Counted from the stretch's first letter, positions 52,026 through 59,519 are shown. The stretch is DNA of 64,000 nt from Infirmifilum sp. NZ (GCF_022693705.1 NZ_CP094288.1:1536451-1600450), one strand, 5' to 3'. The notes: generated by a model from the letters alone, not told the origin. Numbers and translations are program-made.

Positions 52026-52323
52026 AGAGGCTAAGCGACGCGCGGAGGTCTTCAGGAACCTCGAGGAGCGCCTCAGGGTTATCGCTGAGGTAGTCAGGGA
52101 GATGGACCGGGACGCCAGGGTTTACCTCTTCGGGAGCGTGGCCGAGGGCAGGCACCTTCTGTCGAGCGACATCGACGTGCTGGTGGTCACGAGGAGGTCG
52201 CCGGGTGAGGTGCTCGCGAGGCTCTGGGAGAAGGGCATCGGAGACCCCTTTGAGGTGCACGTGGTAACCGAGGAGATGCTCGAGCTGTACCGGCGGAGGG
52301 CGAGGCTCGTGGAAATAGCTTAA
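52003..52323 (+). CDS. MNT nucleotidyltransferase-domain antitoxin
   Basis: About 106 residues from TTG 52003, which overlaps the HEPN gene; ERLLVEEAKRRAEVFRNLEE is the first helix. The core VYLFGSVAEGRHLLSSDIDV has G-S and D-x-D, with VVTRRSPGEVLARLWEKGIG following. It would neutralise the HEPN partner by nucleotide transfer. Complete. Confidence 0.75.
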   Translation: MSERLLVEEAKRRAEVFRNLEERLRVIAEVVREMDRDARVYLFGSVAEGRHLLSSDIDVLVVTRRSPGEVLARLWEKGIGDPFEVHVVTEEMLELYRRRARLVEIA

Positions 52324-52518
52324 TGAGCACTGTCAGGTAGGGCGCTACCTCCGGTGCGGCGAAGGCTCTTTTCACTGGCCTTAGCTGCTTTAGGCGCTAC
52401 AATAGCCTGCTCAGGGCGACTCTCTTGGGCAGGAGGTGTGGCGCTTCGATCGAGGCGTAAGTAGCTTTCGCTGTTCTCTCACCGGGTGCCTGCCAGCTTC
52501 GTTCTGACGCTTGAAACC

Positions 52519-52530
52519 CTATAAATATCT
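52519..52530 (+). promoter_or_regulatory. TATA box of vapBC-like pair
   Basis: CTATAAATATCT is centred about 31 bases before the ATT proposed as start of the antitoxin at 52556. Confidence 0.45.
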
Positions 52531-52555
52531 AAACCTACGTATCTACTGACGGTGT

Positions 52556-52846
52556 ATTGCCCTGGCTAGGAAGATCAAGGTCACCCTCTCACTCAGGGAG
52601 GATGTCGTCAGGAGGGCTAAGAGTAGGCTTGCGATGGAGGGTAGGAGTTTCAGTGGTGTTGTAGAGGAGCTCTTGCGGATGTACGACGAGTTGAGCTTCC
52701 TCGATGAGCTCTGCGGGAGACTGGGCCTTGAGAGCAGGTTTTATACGGACTCGGAGGTTGTAGCAAACAGACCCTCGGGGCTTAGGGCTGAGGAGGTGGC
52801 GCGCGAGGTCCGGGATGGGCGCTCAGAGAGCCTACCTGTACACTAG
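52556..52846 (+). CDS. VapB-like ribbon-helix-helix antitoxin
   Basis: The frame gives ALARKIKVTLSLREDVVRRA, the ribbon strand and helix of a RHH antitoxin, then SFSGVVEELLRMYDELSFLD and a toxin-binding tail. Upstream of this the frame is open only to a TGA at 52547, and no ATG, GTG or TTG precedes ALARK. ATT 52556 or CTG 52562 are the options; ATG 52634 would remove the strand. It overlaps the PIN gene by 32 bases. Confidence 0.6.
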   Translation: MALARKIKVTLSLREDVVRRAKSRLAMEGRSFSGVVEELLRMYDELSFLDELCGRLGLESRFYTDSEVVANRPSGLRAEEVAREVRDGRSESLPVH

Positions 52847-53255
52847 CGCCGCCGTCGAGAGGTACGTGACCGAGGAGGGAAGTTCGCGGGTCGACGCGCT
52901 CTACAGAGAGGCTCATGCCGGGAACCTCATGATCGGCTTCTCGGTGTGGAACATAGGTGAAGTTGCCGTCGTTTTAGACAAGTATGAGAAGAGGGGTGTC
53001 ATAGGGGATGCTAGAGAGGTCTTCGCGAGGTTCATCGGCGAGACGAGGCTTCTCGCAAGGCTTAACCAGCTGAGGCTGGTGTCGCTGAAATACGACGCGC
53101 TCGCCAGTGCTATAGGCTACGTGTTCAAGCACGGGATCTACATAGCCGACGCTGTTCAGCACGCATCGGCTAGAGGGTTCGACGCCTTCTTGACTTACGA
53201 TAAAAGGCTGGCCAGGCTGGCTGAGGTAGAAGGGTTGAGACTATATCCGGGGTAA
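52815..53255 (+). CDS. PIN-domain toxin, first Asp replaced
   Basis: The 146-residue protein has AYLYTSAAVERYVTEEGSSR where PIN proteins have D-T/A-S-A: the Asp is Tyr here. Later acids stay (VWNIGEVAVVLDKYEKRGV; HGIYIADAVQHASARGFDA; LTYDKRLARLAEVEG). With the first acid lost, catalysis may be weak or absent. ATG 52815 overlaps the antitoxin gene. A family in which this Tyr is normal is possible. Confidence 0.7.
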   Translation: MGAQRAYLYTSAAVERYVTEEGSSRVDALYREAHAGNLMIGFSVWNIGEVAVVLDKYEKRGVIGDAREVFARFIGETRLLARLNQLRLVSLKYDALASAIGYVFKHGIYIADAVQHASARGFDAFLTYDKRLARLAEVEGLRLYPG

Positions 53256-53490
53256 ATAAGCACATGGAGTCGCCAGGAGAAGGATGAAGTCCGCTTAAGA
53301 GACATTGCTTCATGCAGCTAACTTTGTCGGAAAACTCCTGGATCTCTCAATGTGAATGCTGACTAATAACACGAGGAGGGTGAGTGACCGTCGTAAGTAC
53401 TCCTGGGAGAAATTATGGGAAGCTTAAAAGCATGGCTGAGGCGCGGGGCGGTCAGCGGAGGGCTACGCGAGGGGCCTAGTAGCCGAGTAG

Positions 53491-53844
53491 GTCAACCCGG
53501 GCAACCTGGCTGAGTTCTACTGGGAAGCCGCGGCGGTATTAATGAAGCAGGCTAGGGATAAGCTCGCCAAGGGCGAATTCAGGCAAGCTGGTGAAAGGCT
53601 CGAAGCGCCGTAGCCCTCGCGCTGAAGAGCTTAGCCTACGAGCGGAAGGGTGTAAGGCTTTTAGGTCACGGTTAGCTCCGGGAGTACGTGAGGGGCTTGT
53701 AGAGGAGACTGGTGATGAGGAGCTCGGTAGGCTTTGGATGTCGGTTAGTCCCATGCATGTGAGTTTCTGCGAGGGCTGGGCGATCCGGAAGCACGCCGAG
53801 GGGTTGTCGAGGACACCGAGAGATTCATGGAAAGGATAAAGTAG
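53491..53844 (+). pseudogene. Decayed PaREP1-family gene
   Basis: Pieces in several frames give NPGNLAEFYWEAAAVLMKQA, RDKLAKGEFRQAGERL, ALALKSLAYERKGVRLLGH and SPMHVSFCEGWAIRKHAEG, matching PaREP1 (compare YLEAARSLVRQAWRELEKGD and SMHRNFYEGLATKEDVED at 49355). At least three frame changes. A relic ending with a TAG at 53842-53844. Confidence 0.55.
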
Positions 53845-54060
53845 CTCATATAAGTTCCTCTCTTCCAGCCCCACCAGTACCCTTCAGGTCCTCATAATCT
53901 TCGCCCGGATGGAGTCTCACCGTTGACTCCTGCGCCATTGGAATCTGGATAGCGTTGCCCGGCGACCTCCTGAGATGGGCTCCTCAGAAGGGTGAAGAGA
54001 GCTGTGAGTAAGGCGCGGCCTGTGGATTGGATCTGTTACCTGTAAGCTTCAAGATGATTA

Positions 54061-54097
54061 TGTTTATTGTTTATATTGTTTATAATGTTTATAATGT
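54061..54097 (+). promoter_or_regulatory. Four TGTTTAT repeats before a vapBC pair
   Basis: TGTTTAT occurs at 54061, 54068, 54077 and 54086 (steps of 7, 9 and 9 bases), about 30-65 bases before ATG 54129. The stretch could hold a TATA box, an operator for the RHH antitoxin, or both. Nothing like it precedes the other TA pairs. Confidence 0.45.
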
Positions 54098-54128
54098 AGA
54101 CTTGTATACTATATTCGAAGTGATCTGT

Positions 54129-54344
54129 ATGCGTAACAGAGATAGTACAACCATCAGGATCTCCAGGTCAACGCTCAGAATGCTGGAGCGTGAACGCCAA
54201 AAGATGGGTGTAAAATCCCTCGACATGGTCATACGGGAGCTCGTGGTGAGGAAGAGGAAGGGGGTTTTGGAGGAGGTCTTCGGCATCGACAGGGGAAGGG
54301 TGAAACCGTTCACCGAGGAGGATCGCGGTGAAGATCGTGGTTGA
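54129..54344 (+). CDS. VapB-type ribbon-helix-helix antitoxin
   Basis: The 71-residue protein MRNRDSTTIRISRSTLRMLE has the RHH strand and first helix, GVKSLDMVIRELVVRKRKGV the second, and a short tail. Its toxin, starting at GTG 54328 within the antitoxin end, is cut after 15 codons by the repeat at 54373. The longer open frame from 54027 would run through the promoter. Confidence 0.72.
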   Translation: MRNRDSTTIRISRSTLRMLERERQKMGVKSLDMVIRELVVRKRKGVLEEVFGIDRGRVKPFTEEDRGEDRG

Positions 54345-54375
54345 CTCCTATGCATGGATAGAGCTCTTCACTGGC
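54328..54375 (+). pseudogene. 5' end of a vapC toxin gene cut by a repeat
   Basis: GTG 54328 starts MKIVVDSYAWIELFTG, a perfect PIN-toxin start with its first Asp. At 54373 the sequence changes to the GC-rich repeat (GGCCGCGCCTGG) and PIN similarity stops; no other vapC part is found downstream. Confidence 0.65.
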
Positions 54376-54435
54376 CGCGCCTGGCACATCTGCCCGCTTC
54401 ACTTTTCTGAGGACCCCCCTTTAGGGGTGTCATGG
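54373..54435 (+). repeat. GC-rich dispersed repeat, copy B, cutting vapC
   Basis: It starts GGCCGCGCCTGGCACATC, has a CCCCCCTTTAGGGG hairpin and a GTCATGGG end, all shared with copy C at 57968. The following 140 bases stay GC-rich and hairpin-rich (CCGCGTCGCCGCGGGC) and end near GACCGGGGTGGG. The inverted form of that end, CCCACCCC-GGTCAGAGGG, is in copy A. So the unit may be longer and have inverted ends. Confidence 0.55.
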
Positions 54436-54602
54436 GTCGCCCCTTTTCGGGGCGGGCCGCGTCCTAGCGGCCTTCAGCCCGCGTCGCCGCGGGCACATCC
54501 CCTCTTCGCGCCGCGCGGGGCACCCACCCACGGCCCTCTGACCGGGGTGGGAACTGGTGACACTCACTACTCCACCTGGTTAAGGGGGCTTATCTCCTTT
54601 TC

Positions 54603-54746
54603 GCTTTAAAGGCTGAAAGTGGAAACAAAGCTGGGTACTACCTGAAGTTGCTGGACTACGGCTTCCTGAGGAGGAGCCCCCACCACGCAGGCGTCACCGT
54701 TTCCGTTACCGAGAAGGCGCTGTGGGTGCTGGCGCTTGGCGAGTAG
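54603..54746 (+). pseudogene. C-terminal remnant of a winged-helix gene
   Basis: The frame reads KAGYYLKLLDYGFLRRSPHH and AGVTVSVTEKALWVLALGE-stop, the wing half of a winged-helix protein (Y-L-x-x-L-x-x-x-G-F-L...V-T-E-K). No N-terminal half; the GC-rich repeat lies immediately upstream. Confidence 0.42.
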
Positions 54747-54852
54747 CACTGCGGTCGCAGGCCCTCTCCGTCAGGTAGACGTAGCGTGTGTTGCCGACCA
54801 CCGTCTCCCCGACGAAGCTAGCCGAGCGGAGCCTCTCGAGGGCGCTGGCCAT
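54706..54852 (-). pseudogene. Remnant of an opposite-facing winged-helix gene
   Basis: The minus frame from ATG 54852 gives MASALERLRSASFVGETVVG and NTRYVYLTERACDRSAT, again the recognition helix and wing of a winged-helix protein. It faces the fragment at 54603 tail to tail. No other part is present. Confidence 0.38.
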
Positions 54853-55029
54853 GGTAGCTGGTGTTCCTCATGCCGAAGGCTTTGGTGTGGAGCTTGGGCT
54901 GAGGAGGCCGGGGTGTAAGCCTGCTGCGGGGCATTGTCGCGCGCCCGGGTAGCTTTCCATGGTATTGAGGGGCCGAGGGGGTGAGAGGCGAGGTAGCTGG
55001 GCGCGGTTGCGGCTGAAGCATTATAGCAG

Positions 55030-55039
55030 GTTTTTATAG
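55030..55039 (+). promoter_or_regulatory. TATA box of nuclease-like paralogue 4
   Basis: GTTTTTATAG, about 44 bases before ATG 55079; GAGGTAAGG may act as ribosome site. Confidence 0.42.
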
Positions 55040-55078
55040 AACCCTTCTTATTGGTAACGTGAGGTAAGGGTTAAGGGT

Positions 55079-55831
55079 ATGGGCTCTGACCTGAAGCTTG
55101 AGCTGCTAAGGCTGCTGCGAGAGGATGAGGAGTTCAGGCTAGCGGTGGCTGGCCTGCTGGGCCTCGGCGAGATCCTCGAGGAGCTCAGGAAGCTCAGGGA
55201 GGACTTTAATGCCTTCGTGCGGGAGAGCGCGAAGAGGTGGGAGGAGAACGCTAGAAGATGGGAGGAGAATGCTAAGCGGTGGGAGGAGAATGAGAAGAGG
55301 TGGGAGGAGCTCAACAAGAGATGGGAGGAAAACGCGAGACTGTGGGAGGAAAACATGAGGAGATGGGAGGAGAACGCTAAGCGGTGGGAGGAGAATGCTA
55401 GGAGATGGGAGGAGGCCGACAGGAAGTTCAGGTGGCTTATGACGGCCTTAGCGGAGATCAGGGACTCGCTTGGCGGCGCCTTTGAGTACTACACGGCCAA
55501 CGTGGTGAAGGCTTTGCTCTCCGAGAGAGGCTTCATATGCGGTGTTAGGGTGAACGTCACTCTGCCTGTGGACGGGTTCAGGGAGGTGGATGTCTTCTGC
55601 CCAGAACCCCTAGTGGTGGGCGAGGCCACGACGTCTCTCAGAACCATAGAGGAGGCGGAGCGGGAGCTAGCGAAGCTGCTGTCGAACGTGGAGGCCGCGG
55701 AGAGGTTCACGGGGAGGAAGGCCTACGTGAAGGTCTTAGCTGTGGAGACAGCGCCGGCCGACGTCGTTGAGCACCTCAGGAGAAGGGCTGCGGAGCTGAA
55801 CGTGTACCTCATAGTGGGTAGGGAGTACTAG
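55079..55831 (+). CDS. Coiled-coil PD-(D/E)XK nuclease-like protein, paralogue 4
   Basis: The 250-residue protein has the head LLREDEEFRLAVAGLLGLGE and then a striking tandem heptad stretch (about 50-115), KRWEENARRWEENAKRWEEN and so on, about nine 7-residue units with Trp at a fixed position. The tail has ALAEIRDSLGGAFEYYTANV and FREVDVFCPEPLVVGEATTS, with E-x-D and G-E-A as in PD-(D/E)XK folds. This tail differs from those of paralogues 1-3. Translation as a fibre-like coiled coil before a nuclease-like domain is clear; activity is not. Confidence 0.75.
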   Translation: MGSDLKLELLRLLREDEEFRLAVAGLLGLGEILEELRKLREDFNAFVRESAKRWEENARRWEENAKRWEENEKRWEELNKRWEENARLWEENMRRWEENAKRWEENARRWEEADRKFRWLMTALAEIRDSLGGAFEYYTANVVKALLSERGFICGVRVNVTLPVDGFREVDVFCPEPLVVGEATTSLRTIEEAERELAKLLSNVEAAERFTGRKAYVKVLAVETAPADVVEHLRRRAAELNVYLIVGREY

Positions 55832-56051
55832 CCGCCGGCCTAGCTTCTCGCCAGCTTCTTCCCTAAGTTAGTCCTGTTGCCGCGGTTAGTCGAGTAAGCT
55901 GGCAGGCTCTCTGCAGCGGCGTTGGTTCGAACCAGTCTGCGCCCCGGCGTATCTGCTCCTCCACTAATACGATGCCCCTTCTCGGTTTGTCATAGGCTCA
56001 GCGCCTTCGGCTAGCCCTGCCACGCCCCCCGGTCAGGCAGTCATCGGGGTG
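55832..56051. other. Gap with repeat copy D
   Basis: No gene. Copy D of the repeat lies at 55961-56010. A GTTGGTTCGAACCAG word at 55921 is palindromic and recalls a tRNA T-arm, but no tRNA folds around it. Confidence 0.4.
55961..56010 (+). repeat. GC-rich dispersed repeat, copy D (partial)
   Basis: CCACTAATACGATGCCCC, TTCTCGG, TTGTCATAGGCTCAGCGCC and TTCGG match the right half of copy C (CCCCCTCTTCGGGGTACTC, ATGGGCTCCGCGCCTTCGG). The left end GGCCGCGCC is missing. Confidence 0.4.
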
Positions 56052-56266
56052 CTGCCGAGACACGATCTCTCTGATAAGACTTTGAAGGGTCTTTGGGGGC
56101 GATGGTCCAAGGGCAGATCCCTAGAGGAGCTTGCCAGTGAAGCTGTACTAGGGGTTCTCAACGCGGAGGATCGCAAAAAGCTGGACTTTACCTGAAACTC
56201 TGTGAAAAGTACATGCGCGAAGCTGGGGAGATCTTGGCTAAGGGGGCTGCTCTCATGCTTCAGTAA
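56052..56266 (+). pseudogene. Decayed PaREP1-family gene
   Basis: LPRHDLSDKTLKGLWGRWSK and RSLEELASEAVLGVLNAEDR in one frame, then LYLKLCEKYMREAGEILAKG in the next, ending ALMLQ-stop. This is the N-terminal half of PaREP1 with one frame break; the rest is gone. Confidence 0.5.
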
Positions 56267-56526
56267 AAGCTTGGAAGCCTTAACTGAGGACAGCGGTTTT
56301 CCCGTTAAAGGTCTTTTAAGGTCTCTGCATGCTTCTTGGTGTTCTTAAGCTACTCAGACCTTTTCTCGTAGCTGGCTTTTAGCCGCTTCGGGTTTTCCAG
56401 TCTACAATTCTGTAAAGGGGAATAAAAACGGTAGGGTGGTTAAAGGACGTAGGGATTCCTCCTTAAGTCTACTATAGGGGTATCTTATACAAGGCAACAT
56501 TAATATATACCGGATGGTAGTCTGGA

Positions 56527-56769
56527 ATGGTGAGCTATTTGGGTAGGCTTGTGAACGTATCTGTGAAGGTTCCGGAAGAGCTGAGGGAGTTGATGCGGCA
56601 AGTGAATGTTAACTGGAGTGAGTACCTTAGGGAGGTGATAAAGGCAAGAATAAGGGAGGAGCTTGCAAAGGAGGCATCAAAAAAGCTTGATGAGATCCAA
56701 GCTAGAGCTGTGAGGGTGCCGACAGAGGTTGTTGTGAGGTGGCTGAGGGAGGAGAGAGAACGAAGGTAA
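56527..56769 (+). CDS. vapB: VapB-type antitoxin
   Basis: The 80-residue protein has RLVNVSVKVPEELRELMRQV and NVNWSEYLREVIKARIREEL, the family RHH or AbrB-like DNA-binding head, and a long helical tail (ARAVRVPTEVVVRWLREERE) that holds the toxin. ATTAATATATACC is about 24 bases upstream, fitting leaderless transcription. Its stop lies inside the start of the VapC gene. Confidence 0.82.
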   Translation: MVSYLGRLVNVSVKVPEELRELMRQVNVNWSEYLREVIKARIREELAKEASKKLDEIQARAVRVPTEVVVRWLREERERR

Positions 56770-57209
56770 GGTTAGTGGTAGATGCAAGTGTTGCTGTAAA
56801 ATGGATTATACCCGGTGAGCCTTGGGAGAAAGAGGCCAAAGCATTAAAGAATGGTATCGTCCTTGGCCGGTTAGAAGCGTATGCACCCGAGCTTATAGTT
56901 TATGAGCTTGCCTCGGCGATATCTAAAGCTGTTAAGAGCAAAGTCCTAGAACCACAGGATGGAGCCGAAGCCCTCAAAGCTGTTGGCTTCCTTGGAATAA
57001 ACCTAGTCCAAGTATCCTGGCAGGAGGCCGCTGAGATCCTCGGGTTAGCCACCACCACGGGATTAACAACATACGATGCAACGTATCTCTGGCTTTCGAA
57101 GAGGTTAAAAGCCAAATTGGTCACAGCGGATGAAGAGCTTAAACGAAAAGGAGAAGTCGTTACGGATACGATTTTACTGGCTGAGCTAAAGTTCCCGGCA
57201 GAACAGTGA
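56739..57209 (+). CDS. vapC: VapC-type PIN toxin
   Basis: The PIN protein has RLVVDASVAVKWIIPGEPWE (first Asp), YAPELIVYELASAISKAVKS (Glu), TTGLTTYDATYLWLSKRLKA (Asp) and LVTADEELKRKGEVVTDTIL (last Asp). All are in place, length 156 from GTG 56739. GTG 56775 is a shorter option but cuts the first strand. It overlaps VapB by 31 bases. Complete pair. Confidence 0.86.
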   Translation: MAEGGERTKVRLVVDASVAVKWIIPGEPWEKEAKALKNGIVLGRLEAYAPELIVYELASAISKAVKSKVLEPQDGAEALKAVGFLGINLVQVSWQEAAEILGLATTTGLTTYDATYLWLSKRLKAKLVTADEELKRKGEVVTDTILLAELKFPAEQ

Positions 57210-57439
57210 TGTGGTAATTTAAGAGGAGAGCACATTAATAAGATCCTTCTTGGAATGCACGAGCTCGAAAACGGCATAAGGTAACATCCTGGCCCTGCAA
57301 GGCGTCGTAAGCGCTTTGGAAGAATTGCTGGGAGCCGAGGCGCCAAGGTGTGTCTCTGTAGCGGTGAGTTGTTTAAAGTGTGTCGCCCTGACTTCGCTTA
57401 CGGGAAGTCTGGAAGCTCTTTGCCTGAGCGTTTTTACGG

Positions 57440-57851
57440 CTAAGTTGCGTCGCTGGGTATTACTATCGTTGTCTCTGTTCGCCTTAACCCCCTTTTCTTC
57501 AGCTCCTCGTAGGCATCCAGGAGTCTTCCGTACTCCTCTGTCGCGTACAGCACCTTCCCCTCCTCTAGCGCGTCCACGATCAGCGGGTTGCACTTCTTGA
57601 GCATGGCGAGTGCCTCCTCCAGCGTGTAGGGGTGCGGCTCAACCTCTATCGGTATATCTCCCAGCGCTTCAAGTACCCTGCCGACCCTGTCCAGGTACTT
57701 TTCCTTGAAGTCTGATATGATTAGCAGGTCAAAGTCGCTCCAGGGCTTCCAGTCGCCCTCGCTCTTGACCCAAACAGTAAGACGGCTTTGGCGCCGAACT
57801 CCCTCCGGAGCCTTTCCATGACCTCTTCCAGCTCTCTCTCAACCCCCACAG
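57440..57851 (-). pseudogene. Frameshifted MNT gene
   Basis: The first frame has VERELEEVMERLRREFGAKA and VLLFGSRAR, then shifts. One missing base at about 57757 restores GDWKPWSDFDLLIISDFKEK (second half of the MNT motif), EVEPHPYTLEEALAMLKKCN and the family end RRTETTIVIPSDAT at 57440. Paired with the broken HEPN gene upstream. Confidence 0.6.
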
Positions 57852-57967
57852 CGTATCACCTTCTCCGCGTACTCTAGTATTTTCCTAGCGGCCTCTAAAG
57901 CTCTCCGCGAGCTCTCTTCGTCGTATGCCTCATGAGTAGTTCCAGCCGGGTGTGCGTTCGGGTACCT
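57839..57967 (-). pseudogene. C-terminal part of a HEPN gene, cut by a repeat
   Basis: ARYPNAHPAGTTHEAYDEES and RRALEAARKILEYAEKVIR are the last helix and family end of a HEPN protein. On its N-terminal side the sequence changes at once to the repeat GGCCGCGCCTGG (57968 on). A possible earlier part, AEVWESVARRLELTGLVKVL, lies beyond it at about 58095-58160. Confidence 0.52.
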
Positions 57968-58030
57968 GGCCGCGCCTGGCACATCGATTCCTTCACTGAT
58001 CCGGGGCCCCCTCTTCGGGGTACTCATGGG
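57968..58030 (+). repeat. GC-rich dispersed repeat, copy C, cutting a HEPN gene
   Basis: Starts GGCCGCGCCTGGCACATC, then CCGGGGCCCCCTCTTCGGGG and TACTCATGGG. Its first 18 bases equal copy B; the hairpin and end are close. Further right, CTCCGCGCCTTCGG is shared with copy D. As in copy B, it directly abuts a broken toxin-antitoxin gene. Confidence 0.55.
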
Positions 58031-58405
58031 CTCCGCGCCTTCGGTCCGCCCCGCCAACCTGCGCCCACTAGGGGCTGTGCGGCAGGGCTGCCTCAGGCGC
58101 CACAACACCTTAACGAGTCCCGTCAGCTCGAGCCGCCTGGCGACGCTCTCCCAGACCTCCGCTTACCTCGACTATCATGGCTAAGCGCGCGAGGAGGGTT
58201 ATAAGCGTTCACAGAGGCTGTGGCTGATGGGAGCCGAGGAGGCGTGTAGGTGTTGCTCGGCCACCCACCAGCAACCCCCTCTCTAGTCCGCTCGAAGCGA
58301 GGGAATTAATGGGTCGAAAACGGGAAGAAAAGGGAGAAGGGTTAAAAGACTATCAGTACGCGTCGTAAGCTTTAAGCGCGTTGGCCGCGCTTTTTCCTCT
58401 AAAAG

Positions 58406-59356
58406 GTGTGCTTGCAGGTGGGTGGGAAGAGAAGGGGGGTGCTGCTCGCCGCTTTGGTGGGGGCTGTTGTAGCTTTTGCGCTGGGCTACCTCTACTGGTA
58501 CGGCTTCAGGGCTCCCGGTGAGGCTGTGAAGCCTGAGGTGGTGGGTGTTGAGCTTTCGTGGGGTGGGGTGAACGACAGCGTGACCGAGGTGCTGGCTAGG
58601 GTTGTGGTCTACAACCCAAACCCTTTCCAGATAGAGGTCAAGAGGGTGACATTCGACTTGTACATGAACGGCTTAAGGGTGGGGTCAGGTGAGTGTGGAG
58701 GTTACGCTTTGGCTGGCAGAGGGAACACTACGATAACTCTGAGGGGCTTCCTGGACAACGAGAAGATTCCGGAGTGGTTTGTATCTCACGTGTCGCGGGG
58801 GGAGAGGACGGAGATCAGGGTAAGTGGAGTGGCTGTCATAGACTTGAAGCTAGCGGAGGCCTCCTACCCGTTTGACAAGGAGTTCACCTTCAAGACGGAC
58901 CTCCTCTCGGGGCTGAACGTGACGGAGCCCCAGGAGGTATCGCTGGGGCCGCTGGTGCTGTTTCTGAAGGAGCTCGAGACCAGATGGGGTAGCGTGGGAC
59001 CCGAAGGGGTCGAGGTGAACCACAAGCTTGTGCTGTTTAACCCTCAGCCGCTCCCCATCCCTCTGCCTGTGATCGAGTACAAGGTGTACGTGAATGGCGT
59101 GGAGGTGGGAGAGGGCTCGACGCGAAGAATCGTCGTGCTGAGCCCAGGGAAGGACACCGTGCTACTCTTCACAACGAGCCTGAACCCAAGCTTCCTCAGC
59201 AGGTGGTGGGTGACGCATATCAGGAACGGGGAGCGGACGAGGCTCGTAGTGGAGGCTTACTCTACGGTAGAGGTGGCGGGGGAGAAGTACAGCTTCGAGG
59301 TGTACAGGCTGGAAAAGCTCATCGAGACAAATATACTTGGAGGGCTCCGCCCCTGA
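58406..59356 (+). CDS. Membrane-anchored LEA14/WHy-type protein
   Basis: The 316-residue protein has a basic N-terminus and one membrane anchor (about 11-31), then two repeated outside domains of the LEA14/WHy type: VVVYNPNPFQIEVKRVTFDL with YMNGLRVG, and again KLVLFNPQPLPIPLPVIEYK with VYVNGVEVG. Both have the N-P-N/Q-P-F/L turn. LEA14-like proteins are beta sandwiches of unclear function, often linked to stress or membrane protection. Start GTG 58406, with GCTTTAAGC about 32 bases upstream as a possible TATA box. Confidence 0.8.
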   Translation: MCLQVGGKRRGVLLAALVGAVVAFALGYLYWYGFRAPGEAVKPEVVGVELSWGGVNDSVTEVLARVVVYNPNPFQIEVKRVTFDLYMNGLRVGSGECGGYALAGRGNTTITLRGFLDNEKIPEWFVSHVSRGERTEIRVSGVAVIDLKLAEASYPFDKEFTFKTDLLSGLNVTEPQEVSLGPLVLFLKELETRWGSVGPEGVEVNHKLVLFNPQPLPIPLPVIEYKVYVNGVEVGEGSTRRIVVLSPGKDTVLLFTTSLNPSFLSRWWVTHIRNGERTRLVVEAYSTVEVAGEKYSFEVYRLEKLIETNILGGLRP

Positions 59357-59519
59357 GCTTCGGGCACTTTTCTCTGCCCGCTTAGGGCTTGAGTCCCGGT
59401 GGTAGCCTGCTGGGACTTGCCTGAGAACCGCGAAGAGGTTCTCGCCGACGAGGCGCGGCTGTTCAGGTGCGGGTGTTGCGTTTTCAATTTAGCTCACCGC
59501 AGGGCCCCTGGGCTGCGAA

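Noticed and set aside
54343-54609. VapC read through the repeat as a 93-residue protein
   Set aside because: After residue 16 the product is a translated GC-rich repeat with no PIN features.
55915-55945. T-arm-like GGTTCGAACC
   Set aside because: It is only a palindrome; no acceptor, D or anticodon stems fold around it.
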